Shown: positions 28,067 to 36,609 of the stretch, one piece after another | How the letters are laid out: each line of letters starts with the position of its first letter | How positions within the stretch are numbered: position 1 is the stretch's first letter | Origin: Gammaproteobacteria bacterium | GTDB lineage: Bacteria; Pseudomonadota; Gammaproteobacteria; Steroidobacterales; Foliamicaceae | Assembly: GCA_026707445.1 (NCBI GenBank) | Contig: JAPOWV010000071.1 | Location: 1-64,000, forward strand | DNA length: 64,000 nt | Direction of reading: 5' to 3' | Translations under genes and position numbers: made by a program | Notes under the pieces: model-generated | The model's input: the letters and a program-made list of their open reading frames with translations, nothing else | Told to the model about the DNA's origin: nothing | Database searches by the model: none

Positions 28067-29047
28067 CTAGTCCCAGGTGAGGTCCACGCCGATTTTCCTG
28101 CTTTCGGCGTTTCGAAAAGCGGCATAAGCGGCAGCCAGGTCCTGAGCGGCAACCCCCAGCGACTTGTACACCGTGATTTCCTCGTTGTCGCGACGCCCGG
28201 CAACACGCCCGGCCAGCACGTCGCCGATCTCTCCGGCGATGTGCGATTCGGACACCGCGCCGTTACCGATTGCATCGAGCAATTCTCCGGCCTGGTCCAT
28301 CGCCGAGGCCCGGTAGTCCACGAAGAAGCGCGAGCGGGTCACGACATCAACGTCCGCCTCCGCCGAGCTGGAGATCGCCGCTCCCACCAGGTTGACGTGA
28401 CAACCGGGCGCCAGCCACTTGCCTTCAAGCACCGGCTCTGAGGCAGAGGTCGTGGTGCAGACGATGTCGGCGCTGTCGACCGCTTCGCGCGCACTGTCGC
28501 AGACGCTAGCGGAAACGGCAGCGGGCAGCGTCAGCCGCCGCACCAGTCGCCGGGCGTGGGCGCCCGTTCGCCCCCAGACGCGCACCTCGGTGATCGGCCG
28601 CACGCAGGTCAGCGCCTGAACATGATGCTGCGCCTGGGTGCCGGTGCCCAGTATCGCCAGCGTCGCTCCGCCGACGCGCGCCAGGATGCGCGTGGCAAGC
28701 GCGCTGGCCGCCGCCGTCCTGATCGCGGTCAGCTCGCTGCCGTCCAGCAAGGCCAGCGGTATGCCTTCCCCGCTGTCGAAGATCATCACGGCGCCGACAT
28801 GCGAACCGTATGGACTGTCGGGCGAGCGCGGGTACTTCGACACGATCTTGACGCCGAAGGTGCACGGTTCGCCGAGATATCCCGGCATCAGCGTGAACTT
28901 GCCGCCCTGCCGCGGGATGTCCATGTACCTGCGAAGCGGCATGATCGTGTCGCCCCGGGAGACCGCGCGCATCGCGGATTCCACCGCGTCGATGCACTCG
29001 GCGTGCGACAGCGCTTCGGCAACCGCCTCCCGATTCAGGATGCGCAT
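28067..29047 (-). CDS. Ornithine cyclodeaminase/mu-crystallin family protein
   Basis: 326 residues, the normal family length. The NAD-binding fold is ATLAILGTGTQAQHHVQAL; the substrate region includes KIVSKYPRSPDSPYGSHVGA and GIPLALLDGSELTAIRTAAA, where the Lys and Arg positions of the family appear. Members include ornithine cyclodeaminase, alanine dehydrogenase, ketimine reductase and N-methyl amino acid reductases; true ornithine activity cannot be claimed. Sits between a DUF1838 gene (22 nt upstream) and the racemase-like gene. Confidence 0.88.
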   Translation of the reverse strand: MRILNREAVAEALSHAECIDAVESAMRAVSRGDTIMPLRRYMDIPRQGGKFTLMPGYLGEPCTFGVKIVSKYPRSPDSPYGSHVGAVMIFDSGEGIPLALLDGSELTAIRTAAASALATRILARVGGATLAILGTGTQAQHHVQALTCVRPITEVRVWGRTGAHARRLVRRLTLPAAVSASVCDSAREAVDSADIVCTTTSASEPVLEGKWLAPGCHVNLVGAAISSSAEADVDVVTRSRFFVDYRASAMDQAGELLDAIGNGAVSESHIAGEIGDVLAGRVAGRRDNEEITVYKSLGVAAQDLAAAYAAFRNAESRKIGVDLTWD

Positions 29048-29068
29048 GAACCGGCGGAGAAAGACCGC

Positions 29069-29959
29069 TCAGCCGAAGCCGCGCATCTCGATGATGCGCT
29101 CGAAGAACGACGGGCCGTCGTCGTGCTCGGGCGACTGTTCGAATACCGGCGACAGGGCCCGCGCGCGCTCGAGATAGCCCGCGTCCAGATCCTCGAAGGA
29201 TGGCACCTTGACCGCGTCGAAATGCCAGATCACGTGGCCCGGCAGGATGCCCATTTCGTTGTACGGCCTGCGGGTTGCGGAGAAGATGTTCCATCCTCCC
29301 GCGGCCGCGGTCGGCTGACGCGGTTCCTCTCCCAGGACCTCATGCGTCGCTGCGAAAAGGGAAGCGTATTCCAGCGACGGTTGCGGCAGGATGGGAGGAA
29401 AGCGCGAGCCTTCCTGCAGGCGCAGGACGCCGTTGTCGTCGGTCCAGTCCAGGTGCAGGGGCTTCTCGGCGTAATGGTCCGGGAATACCCGTTTCATGCT
29501 GCCGAACCACACCCCCATCGGCGTGTAGTACTGCCCTTCCTTGTGCCGTATGAAGCTCGCCGGCAGCGTGACCGTGGCGCCGTTGAAGGGGCTGGTGTAT
29601 TCGTCGATGAACTCGCCGGTCTCCAGATCGGTGAAGAACGAAACCGTGGACGGATAGCGCACCCACACATGTTCCTCCTCCTGCTTCCACCACCCGGATT
29701 CACTGCCCAGAAACCCGTACATGGGGGTGACGGCGTCTTCCTGAACGGCAAAGACCTTGCCGCGGGTTTTCCAGACGCAGGGATCGCCTCCCTCATTGCC
29801 ATAGGCGCGGATCATCGCGCGGCATTGCGATTCCGGATCGCCGGGCAGCGTCAGTTTTTCCGCGGCGCCGCCCGCGGCCTGTTGCGCCGTCAACACTCGC
29901 GGAGCGCCGATCCCGACACCCAACACAGCCGCGGTCTGCAGCAAGTCCCTCCGATTCAT
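29069..29959 (-). CDS. Tat-exported DUF1838 family protein
   Basis: 296 residues. MNRRDLLQTAAVLGVGIGAP is a twin-arginine signal. The mature part carries the pattern shared by the five paralogues in this window: FFTDLETGEFIDEYTSPFNG, a strand-turn motif, and a C-terminal MGILPG with a DAVKVPSFEDLD segment. DUF1838 has no established activity to my knowledge. It begins the probable operon with cyclodeaminase and racemase-like genes, divergent from a flavoprotein. Confidence 0.85.
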   Translation of the reverse strand: MNRRDLLQTAAVLGVGIGAPRVLTAQQAAGGAAEKLTLPGDPESQCRAMIRAYGNEGGDPCVWKTRGKVFAVQEDAVTPMYGFLGSESGWWKQEEEHVWVRYPSTVSFFTDLETGEFIDEYTSPFNGATVTLPASFIRHKEGQYYTPMGVWFGSMKRVFPDHYAEKPLHLDWTDDNGVLRLQEGSRFPPILPQPSLEYASLFAATHEVLGEEPRQPTAAAGGWNIFSATRRPYNEMGILPGHVIWHFDAVKVPSFEDLDAGYLERARALSPVFEQSPEHDDGPSFFERIIEMRGFG

Positions 29960-29990
29960 AGAGCTCTCTCCCGGGAAGATTCAGACAGAA

Positions 29991-30009
29991 TTGCGTAACG
30001 ATAACGCAA
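29991..30009. promoter_or_regulatory. Candidate operator, TTGCGT-N7-ACGCAA inverted repeat
   Basis: TTGCGTAACGATAACGCAA is a 6-bp perfect inverted repeat with a 7-nt spacer, in the 109-bp gap between two divergent genes (DUF1838 at 29959 and flavoprotein at 30069). The position suits a dimeric regulator controlling both directions, but no regulator gene adjoins. Confidence 0.4.
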
Positions 30010-30068
30010 CCGGGAGGGGGGCGTATGATTCCCGTTTTCGCCAGCGAGGCCGAGTGCCTGAGGACCCG

Positions 30069-31472
30069 ATGAGCGTATTGCCTGCGAGAGAGGCCCGCTT
30101 CGACTGGAGCGTTCCGGTTGTCGTGGTCGGCGCGGGCGGCTGCGGGCTGTGCGCCGGGCTCGCCGCGCGCCAGGCGGGCGCCGAGGTGCTGATACTCGAG
30201 CGCGACGCTGTGCCGATCGGCACGACCGGCATGTCCACGGGATTGATCCCCGGGGCCGGGACGCGGATGCAACGCGAGAAGGGCATCGCGGACTCGCCGG
30301 AACTTTTCGCCGAAGACGTAATGGCCAAGGCCAGGCACCAGACCGATGCGGACGTCGTTCTTGCGCTGGCCCACGAGTCCGCGCGCACCGTGGAGTGGCT
30401 GGCCGACGAATGCGGCGTGGCGCTTTCGCTGGTCGACAGCTTCCTCTACACGGGCCACAGCGTAAAACGCATGCACGGCAGCCCAAACCGCACCGGCGCC
30501 GAGCTGATGGGCAGCCTGCTGGACGCCTGCACCGACGCCGGCGCCGACCTGCTGACGGATGCGCGCGTCAGCCACCTTTTCGCCGACGCGGACGGCCGCG
30601 TAAGGGGACTTCGCTGCGTACGGCCGGACGGCAGCACCGAGGACCTGGGCTGCGAAGCGCTGATCCTGGCCTGCTGCGGTTTCGCCGGCAACCGGGAAAT
30701 GGTGGCCGAATATATCCCCGAGCTGCGCCACGCCGAGTTCTTCGGCCATCCGGGCAACCAGGGCGAGGCGATCCAGTGGGGCCGGGAACTCGGCGCGGCG
30801 ATCGCCGACATTTGCTCCTACCAGGGGCACGGCGGCCTCGCGAAGGGCTACGGCGTGCCGATCCTGTGGCCGGTCATTCTCGAAGGCGGAGTCCAGGTCA
30901 ATCTGGAGGGACGGCGCTTTTCCGACGAATCGCTCGGCTATTCCGAGCAGGCGATGGAGGTGCTAGCGCAGCCCGAACACGTTGCCGTTACGGTCTATGA
31001 CCAGCGCCTGCACGAATTGATGCACGAATTCAACGATTACCGCGAAGCGATCTCCGCCGGCGCCGTGCGAAAGGCCTCGACTCCGGGAGAACTTGCGGAA
31101 TTGTTCGGGCTGCCGGCCGGAGCCCTGGAGGAGACCCTGGAGGAGACGGCGGCCCTGACCCGGGGCGAAGTGACCGATCCTTTCGGCCGCGACTTCACCG
31201 GCAGGCCGGAACTTGAGGCGCCCTGGTACGGCGTGCGCGTGACGGGCGCGCTGTTCCACACCCAGGGCGGACTCAGGGTGGATGCGCGGGCCCGAGTACT
31301 GCGCGAAGACGGCAGCGCCTTCCCCAACCTTTTCGCGGGCGGAGGGGCGGCGCGCGGCGTCTCGGGCCCGTCGCGCTGGGGCTATATCGCCGGCAACGGC
31401 CTGCTCACCGCCACCACCTACGGAAGGCTGGCCGGCGAAACCGCAGCAGGCTCGGTCAGGCACCTGCCATAG
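30069..31472 (+). CDS. FAD-dependent oxidoreductase, fumarate reductase/ketosteroid dehydrogenase type, copy 4
   Basis: 467 residues. FAD fold VPVVVVGAGGCGLCAGLAAR; C-terminal FAD segment FPNLFAGGGAARGVSGPSRW then GYIAGNGLL. Same superfamily as the three tandem flavoproteins at 12.4-17 kb but clearly more distant. No signal peptide, so cytoplasmic. Start at ATG 30069, 6 nt after GAGGA. The stop is followed by hairpin element C with no gap. Reduces or desaturates an unknown acid. Confidence 0.9.
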   Translation: MSVLPAREARFDWSVPVVVVGAGGCGLCAGLAARQAGAEVLILERDAVPIGTTGMSTGLIPGAGTRMQREKGIADSPELFAEDVMAKARHQTDADVVLALAHESARTVEWLADECGVALSLVDSFLYTGHSVKRMHGSPNRTGAELMGSLLDACTDAGADLLTDARVSHLFADADGRVRGLRCVRPDGSTEDLGCEALILACCGFAGNREMVAEYIPELRHAEFFGHPGNQGEAIQWGRELGAAIADICSYQGHGGLAKGYGVPILWPVILEGGVQVNLEGRRFSDESLGYSEQAMEVLAQPEHVAVTVYDQRLHELMHEFNDYREAISAGAVRKASTPGELAELFGLPAGALEETLEETAALTRGEVTDPFGRDFTGRPELEAPWYGVRVTGALFHTQGGLRVDARARVLREDGSAFPNLFAGGGAARGVSGPSRWGYIAGNGLLTATTYGRLAGETAAGSVRHLP

Positions 31473-31577
31473 CCTTCTCTTTGCTTCCTTCTTCAGGGAG
31501 TATTGGAGGCAGGGATGCCGGAGCAAGCTCCATGGATGGATTGATGCGTCTCCCGGAAGAAGGAAGCAAAGAGAAGG
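31473..31577 (-). repeat. Variable-arm hairpin element C
   Basis: A 28-bp inverted repeat with one mismatch (31473-31500 with 31550-31577). Read on the minus strand the 49-nt core starts ACGCATCAATCCATCC and ends CATCCCTGCCTCCAAT, matching elements A, B and D. The core contains two small hairpins, GGAGC-AA-GCTCC (31520-31531) and GGC-AGGGAT-GCC (31508-31519). It begins at the base after the stop codon of flavoprotein copy 4. The arms are pyrimidine-rich and unlike the other elements. No T-run follows. Confidence 0.9.
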
Positions 31578-31645
31578 CGGGATCAGGTGACAGATAGAGG
31601 GTGGCCGGGCCGGAGCCCCATGCGCTCGCCGGTATGATTCGCGCC

Positions 31646-33835
31646 ATGAGAAAGAAACGCGCGTGGCTTGCCGTAGCCTTGATCGTTCTTGTGGCGCTGC
31701 TGGGCACGCTCGGCTGGATGGCGAGCGACTATCGCCTCTGGATCCGATTCGCAAACTGGCCCCAGAAGGCGGACGACCCGGCCAATGCCCGTCGGTTCTC
31801 GCCGCAGGTGCCGATCGGCTACGGCGACAGCCCGGCCCCCGACGTCGCGCAAGACCTCGTGATTCCGCAAGAAGTGCTGGAAGAAGCGTGGGACTACGCG
31901 CAGAGCCAGCAGACCTACGCGCTGCTGGTCTCCGTCAATGGGGAATTGCAGTTCGAACGCTATGACCGCGGGGCCAATTCCAGAACGCCCTACAACTCCC
32001 AGTCGCTGCACAAGAGCCTGACCGCCGTGATGCTGGGCGCGGCCATCTACAACGGCGCAATCGAATCCGAGGAACAGCCGGCCTCGTTCTGGCTGGAGGA
32101 GTGGGCGGGCGATCCGCAGCGCTCGGGCATTACCCTGGCGAACCTGGCCTACATGGAAGGAGGACTTGAGCGGGGCCGCTTCGCCGTCAGTCCGTTTGCC
32201 CCCGGCGCGCGGCTGTTCCTGACCGGCCGCCTGGCCCGTGAGGCACTGGGCACGCCCATGGCTGCCGAGCCGGGTGCCGAGTACATCTGGTCCAACGCCA
32301 GCGTGCAGGCCCTTTCCATCGCGATCGAGAGGGCCGCCGGCCGGCCATGGGCACAACTGCTGAGAGACTGGATCTGGGAGCCGCTCGGAGCGGGCGAGGC
32401 CTGGGTGCAGCTTGACCGCCCCGGCGGCAATGCGCAATCGTTCTGCTGCCTGATTTCCAACGGGCGCAACTGGCTGCGCATCGGCGAGCTGATGGCCGGA
32501 GACGGCGTCTGGAAGGGCCGGCGCCTGCTGCCGGAAGGCTGGGTGGACCGAATGACGCAAGGCGCGTCCACCAACCCCAATTTCGGCATGCAACTGTGGC
32601 GCAACGAACCCTACGCGGCGACACAACTGCGCATATCGAAGCCGCGCCTGGAAGTGCCGCGCGACCCGGCGCTGGCGGCGCCGGACGCCTGGTACATGGA
32701 AGGGCACTTCTCGCAGCGCGTCTACGTCGTGCCGTCGTTGGGGCTGGTGGTCGTGCGCTTCGGCGAGGACCGACTGGACTGGGACGAAGCGCAGATGATG
32801 AACGGTCTGATCGGGGCGCTGAAGCCGCCGCCTTCAGTATCTCTCAACGTCACCGTGCCCGACCATGGTTTCGGCGAGCGCGCGGCGCCGCGTCCGCCCG
32901 ATTACGAACGCCGGGACAACTGGGCCCGCCACCCCGATGACGAGGAAACGCTCGCCGCGGAGCACGCCGCCGGCTTCTATATCCACCCCACCACCTGGCC
33001 CGGAAGCGAATGGAACGCCACCGTGCCGGATGCCGCGGCGCGTCCCGCCGTGGATGCCGTGGTGGCGTCGCAGGCGAGTGTGCTGGATGCCTGCTGCGCG
33101 GTATATGCCCCGCGCTATCGTCAGGCTGCTTCGGCCGCGGTATTCGATCGCCGCGGCAATCGGGATCCTGCTTACGGGCTGGCCTTCACCGATATCGTGC
33201 GCGCGTTCACGCATTTTGCGGAGCGCACCGGCGACCGCCCCATCGTGCTGCTGGGCCACAGTCAGGGCGCTCTGCACGCCGAGCGTCTGCTGAGCGACGT
33301 GATCGCAGGCGACGATGCGCTGCGGAAACGCATGGCCGTCACCTATATCGCCGGCATCCCGGTTCCGCTGGGCTCCTACAGCGACAGGCTCCAAAGCTTC
33401 GAACCATGCCGGAAGAGTGACGATACGGGCTGCGTGGCCTCCTGGGTCACCTACGGACCGACCGGCGACGCCAGGGCCGCTGAGTTCGGCACGGCCCAGC
33501 GTTTCCCGCAATACCAGCGCGAAGACGGCGGCCTGGACGTGCAATGCAGCAATCCGCTGAATTGGTCGGCGCCGGGTGTATGGACGCCGGCCTCGGCCAA
33601 TCGCGGCGCGGTGGCGCCTGCCCTGCCGGGACAGGTACGGCGCGCTTCCATCCCCGGGGTCACCGGCGCCTGGTGCGACCAGGGAATCCTGCGGCTGGAC
33701 CGGACCCCGGCCGCGCCCTTCGACGCCCTGATGCTGCCTCAAGCCAGCTACCACTACTATGACGTAGCGCTGTTCCACGCCGCTTTGAGCGCCAACGCGT
33801 CCCTGCGCGCGCAATCCTGGCGCCTATCACGGTAG
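31646..33835 (+). CDS. Fusion of a beta-lactamase-fold serine hydrolase and a DUF3089 alpha/beta hydrolase
   Basis: 729 residues. N-terminal membrane anchor (about 6-25). Residues about 75-400 are a class C beta-lactamase/CubicO domain: SxxK is SLHK (120-123), but the usual Tyr of YxN is Trp in PGAEYIWSN. Residues about 420-720 are a DUF3089 alpha/beta hydrolase with GFYIHPTTWPGSEWNATV and the nucleophile elbow GHSQG (537-541). Two distinct serine hydrolases in one exported chain suggest sequential cleavage of an ester or amide. An ATG at 31634 is an alternative start. Flanked by hairpin elements C and D. Confidence 0.88.
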   Translation: MRKKRAWLAVALIVLVALLGTLGWMASDYRLWIRFANWPQKADDPANARRFSPQVPIGYGDSPAPDVAQDLVIPQEVLEEAWDYAQSQQTYALLVSVNGELQFERYDRGANSRTPYNSQSLHKSLTAVMLGAAIYNGAIESEEQPASFWLEEWAGDPQRSGITLANLAYMEGGLERGRFAVSPFAPGARLFLTGRLAREALGTPMAAEPGAEYIWSNASVQALSIAIERAAGRPWAQLLRDWIWEPLGAGEAWVQLDRPGGNAQSFCCLISNGRNWLRIGELMAGDGVWKGRRLLPEGWVDRMTQGASTNPNFGMQLWRNEPYAATQLRISKPRLEVPRDPALAAPDAWYMEGHFSQRVYVVPSLGLVVVRFGEDRLDWDEAQMMNGLIGALKPPPSVSLNVTVPDHGFGERAAPRPPDYERRDNWARHPDDEETLAAEHAAGFYIHPTTWPGSEWNATVPDAAARPAVDAVVASQASVLDACCAVYAPRYRQAASAAVFDRRGNRDPAYGLAFTDIVRAFTHFAERTGDRPIVLLGHSQGALHAERLLSDVIAGDDALRKRMAVTYIAGIPVPLGSYSDRLQSFEPCRKSDDTGCVASWVTYGPTGDARAAEFGTAQRFPQYQREDGGLDVQCSNPLNWSAPGVWTPASANRGAVAPALPGQVRRASIPGVTGAWCDQGILRLDRTPAAPFDALMLPQASYHYYDVALFHAALSANASLRAQSWRLSR

Positions 33836-33839
33836 CGCA

Positions 33840-33960
33840 AATCTCCGCGAGCGCAAACTGCCGTTCCCAGGACACGCCGACCAGCACATCCCTGTGGGCT
33901 CGGTGTCGGCATCCCTGCCTCCAACGTTCCTGGGAACGGCAGTTTGCGCTCGCGGAGATT
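33840..33960 (+). repeat. Variable-arm hairpin element D
   Basis: A perfect 33-bp inverted repeat (33840-33872 with 33928-33960) around a 55-nt core. The core starts CACGCC, contains CATCCCTG twice, and ends GGCATCCCTGCCTCCAAC, as in elements A and C. It starts 4 nt after the stop codon of the fusion hydrolase. The arms are unrelated to those of other elements. Confidence 0.9.
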
Positions 33961-33983
33961 CCCCCGGATTGGAGGCCCGCGTA

Positions 33984-34023
33984 TATACTCGGATTCGATC
34001 CGCTTTGGGAGGCGGAGTTTTTT
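33984..34023 (+). promoter_or_regulatory. Possible leader attenuator of the TonB receptor gene
   Basis: A -10-like TATACT (33984-33989) is followed by TCCGC (33999-34003) pairing with GCGGA (34012-34016), then a run of six T (34018-34023). This could be an intrinsic terminator in the leader, 22 nt before the receptor ATG. The stem is only 5 bp and no good -35 is visible, so this is weak. Confidence 0.3.
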
Positions 34024-34044
34024 GCATTTGATCAGGGGACAAAC

Positions 34045-36480
34045 ATGACCTTATCGCGTTTCACGCGCCCGGCGATTGCGCTCGGCGCCCTTTGCCTGCT
34101 TGCCACCTCGCTGCCGGCACAGGAAATCGAAGAAATCGTCGTCACGGCGCGAAAACGCACCGAATCGGTTCAGGACATCCCGCTGAGCATCTCTGTGTTT
34201 GACGAAGAAGCCATTGCCGCGGCCGGCATCAGGGACATCGACGATATCGCCCGGCTCACGCCCGGCCTGGTGTTCGACAAGGGCTGGATCCCGCAGGACA
34301 CCCGTCCGCACATCCGCGGACTGCCCACAGACCGCGGCCGTGCGCCGGTCGGCATCCTGGTGGATGGCATCGACATCTCGTCTGAATCGATGCTGACTTC
34401 CGGCGGCGGAATGCTGATGAACCTCAAGGTCATGGACATCGAACGCATCGAAGTCGTCAAGGGCCCGCAAAGCGCGCTGTATGGCCGGGTGGCCTTCGGC
34501 GGTGCTGTGAACTACGTTTCAAGGGCCCCCAGCGACGAGTTCGAGGCCAGCTTTTCCGCCGACGTGGGCGACTATGGGCAGATGGAAGCGCGCGTGGGCG
34601 TGTCATTCCCGGTATCGGAGACCTTCGGCCTGCGGATCAACGCGGTGACCGCGCAGCACGACGGCTATTACGAGAACGAAGTGTCGGGCGAGGGCATCGG
34701 CGGTTCGGATTCCACGGGCGTGTCGGCAGCGGCCGCATTCCAGCCGTCAGACACGTTCAACCTCGACCTAAGGGTCGCCTACTCGTCGGACGAATACGAA
34801 ATCCGCCCGCAAATGCAGCTCGCCAGCAAGACCGGCCACGCCGATCCCGTGCTTTTGCCCGCGCACGTGGTGGGACTCCTGGCGCCCGGCCCGTTCGGGC
34901 CGTCGCCCTACCCCGCGAATGTCTTCGCGCCGCCGCCAGGGCCGATCCCTTTGCTGGACAGGATTACCGCCAGCCTGAACCCGTACACCGGCGAGGACTA
35001 CGAAGGAAGCACTTTCGATTCGCTGCTGGTGCACGCGAGGGCGGAATGGGACTTCGGCGGGACAAAGCTGAACGCCTGGCTGGGCAGCACATCGGCCGAA
35101 ACCACCCAGAACATGGACGTGGACTACTACGGAGAGCCCTGGCGGCCGGTTTTCCTGCCGTCCCCCGGCGTTAACGAACCCTTGCCGGCGCAATTTCTAT
35201 TCGACCTGGATACGGACATCGACCAGACCAACCTCGAACTCAGGCTCGGCGACCTGGAATCCGATGGATTCCGCTGGGCTGTGGGCGGACTGTACTGGAA
35301 CGAGGAAGTGCGGCAGAAGAACGGAAACCTGATCGTGCTGATGTTCGTTCCGATCATTTCCGCGGGCCAGAACGTGGCCGCGCAAAGTCCCATAACGAAG
35401 CGCGACGAGGGCCGCGATACCGATCACTGGTCGGCGTACGGAATCCTCGAATACGACTTCAACGACAGGCTGACCGGCTCGGTCGAAGCCCGCTATTCGG
35501 ACGAGTCCACCGACACTTTCTGGACCGTGGGCGGGAACGGCATGATCGGCGCCGCGTTTGCGGGTCCGATACCCGTGAACAACAATCCGACCGCGTCGCG
35601 GGACTCCGAGGACAGTTTCTTCACGCCGCGGTTCACGCTGGAATACCAGTACTCCGACAACATACTCACCTACGCTTCCATCGCCAAGGGCGTCAAGCCC
35701 GGCGGCGTGTCCACTATAGCGAGCCCGAACCCGCTTACCGCGCGCTTCGCGCCGGAGGAATTGTGGAACTACGAAGCCGGATTCAAGAGCACGCTGGCGG
35801 ATGGCCGCGTGACGTTCAACGCTGCGGTGTTCTTCATGGACTACGAGGGCAAACAGACGGTCAGCCTCGAGCCCAGCGAAACCGCGGCCACCGGCTTCGA
35901 CCTGGTGGTGGGCAATGCGGGCGCCGCCGAAATCAGTGGTTTTGAAGTGGAGGGCGCGCTTGCGCTCACGGAAGAGCTGGTGATTCGCGGCGGATATACG
36001 TGGCTGGACAGCGAGTACACCGACTATGTCAGCCTCACCAACAGCTCGCTTACGATCGGGCTGGTGAACGATTGCACGTTGCAGCAGACGCCCGCCGGGT
36101 TCTTCCTCTGTTCGGTGGATCAGTCGGGGAGGGAGATGGAGCGCGTGCCGAAACATAACTTCAACGTCTCCGCCAGCTACACCCGTCCCGTCGGCAACGG
36201 CATGAACCTCCAGGTCGACCTGCTGATGCAGTACCAGAGCGAGCGAGGCATCGCGGTGGGACGCCGCAACGTGTTCGACTCCTGGGTCAATGTGGATGCG
36301 CGCGTCGGCCTGCAGGCGGAACGCTGGAGCCTGTTCGCCTACGTGGACAACGTAACGGGCGACGACACGGTGCGCACGGCGCAGAGTTCGGGCGACTTCT
36401 TCGCCCTGGGCAACCTGGCGACCGTGATCTTCGCGCCGGACAAGCGCCAGGCCGGAGTGCGTTTCAGCTACTCGATGTAA
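34045..36480 (+). CDS. TonB-dependent outer-membrane receptor
   Basis: 811 residues. Signal peptide MTLSRFTRPAIALGALCLLA; TonB box and plug start EEIVVTARKRTESVQDIPLS, plug domain to about residue 160 with VEVVKGPQSALYGRVAFGGA, then a 22-strand barrel ending in aromatic RFSYSM. The plug style (ARKR.ES.Q.IPLS) is the large subgroup common in Sphingomonads and marine gammaproteobacteria, which import organic substrates as well as iron complexes. There is no N-terminal signalling extension, so it is not a transducer. RBS AGGGGAC is present before ATG 34045. Ligand unknown. Confidence 0.95.
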   Translation: MTLSRFTRPAIALGALCLLATSLPAQEIEEIVVTARKRTESVQDIPLSISVFDEEAIAAAGIRDIDDIARLTPGLVFDKGWIPQDTRPHIRGLPTDRGRAPVGILVDGIDISSESMLTSGGGMLMNLKVMDIERIEVVKGPQSALYGRVAFGGAVNYVSRAPSDEFEASFSADVGDYGQMEARVGVSFPVSETFGLRINAVTAQHDGYYENEVSGEGIGGSDSTGVSAAAAFQPSDTFNLDLRVAYSSDEYEIRPQMQLASKTGHADPVLLPAHVVGLLAPGPFGPSPYPANVFAPPPGPIPLLDRITASLNPYTGEDYEGSTFDSLLVHARAEWDFGGTKLNAWLGSTSAETTQNMDVDYYGEPWRPVFLPSPGVNEPLPAQFLFDLDTDIDQTNLELRLGDLESDGFRWAVGGLYWNEEVRQKNGNLIVLMFVPIISAGQNVAAQSPITKRDEGRDTDHWSAYGILEYDFNDRLTGSVEARYSDESTDTFWTVGGNGMIGAAFAGPIPVNNNPTASRDSEDSFFTPRFTLEYQYSDNILTYASIAKGVKPGGVSTIASPNPLTARFAPEELWNYEAGFKSTLADGRVTFNAAVFFMDYEGKQTVSLEPSETAATGFDLVVGNAGAAEISGFEVEGALALTEELVIRGGYTWLDSEYTDYVSLTNSSLTIGLVNDCTLQQTPAGFFLCSVDQSGREMERVPKHNFNVSASYTRPVGNGMNLQVDLLMQYQSERGIAVGRRNVFDSWVNVDARVGLQAERWSLFAYVDNVTGDDTVRTAQSSGDFFALGNLATVIFAPDKRQAGVRFSYSM

Positions 36481-36497
36481 TCCTCGCGTGCTTCCTC

Positions 36498-36597
36498 GCT
36501 CGGTGTTCGTCCCCCTCCTCGTTGGAGACGCCATCCTGGCTCGATTCTCGCTGTCCCTGCTCCAACGCTCCCACGAGGAGGGGGACGAACACCGAGC
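36498..36597 (+). repeat. Variable-arm hairpin element E
   Basis: A 30-bp inverted repeat with one mismatch (36498-36527 with 36568-36597) around a 40-nt core beginning ACGCCATCC and ending TCCCTGCTCCAACG, a shortened version of the shared core. It occupies the gap between convergent genes, 17 nt after the TonB receptor stop and 12 nt beyond the trans-sulfuration enzyme stop. No T-run on either side. Confidence 0.87.
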
Positions 36598-36609
36598 TTA
36601 AGCCGCCTG

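Noticed and set aside
33840..33960. Long hairpins as ordinary Rho-independent terminators
   Set aside because: No T-run follows the arms in either direction, arms are far longer than needed, and the loop is conserved.
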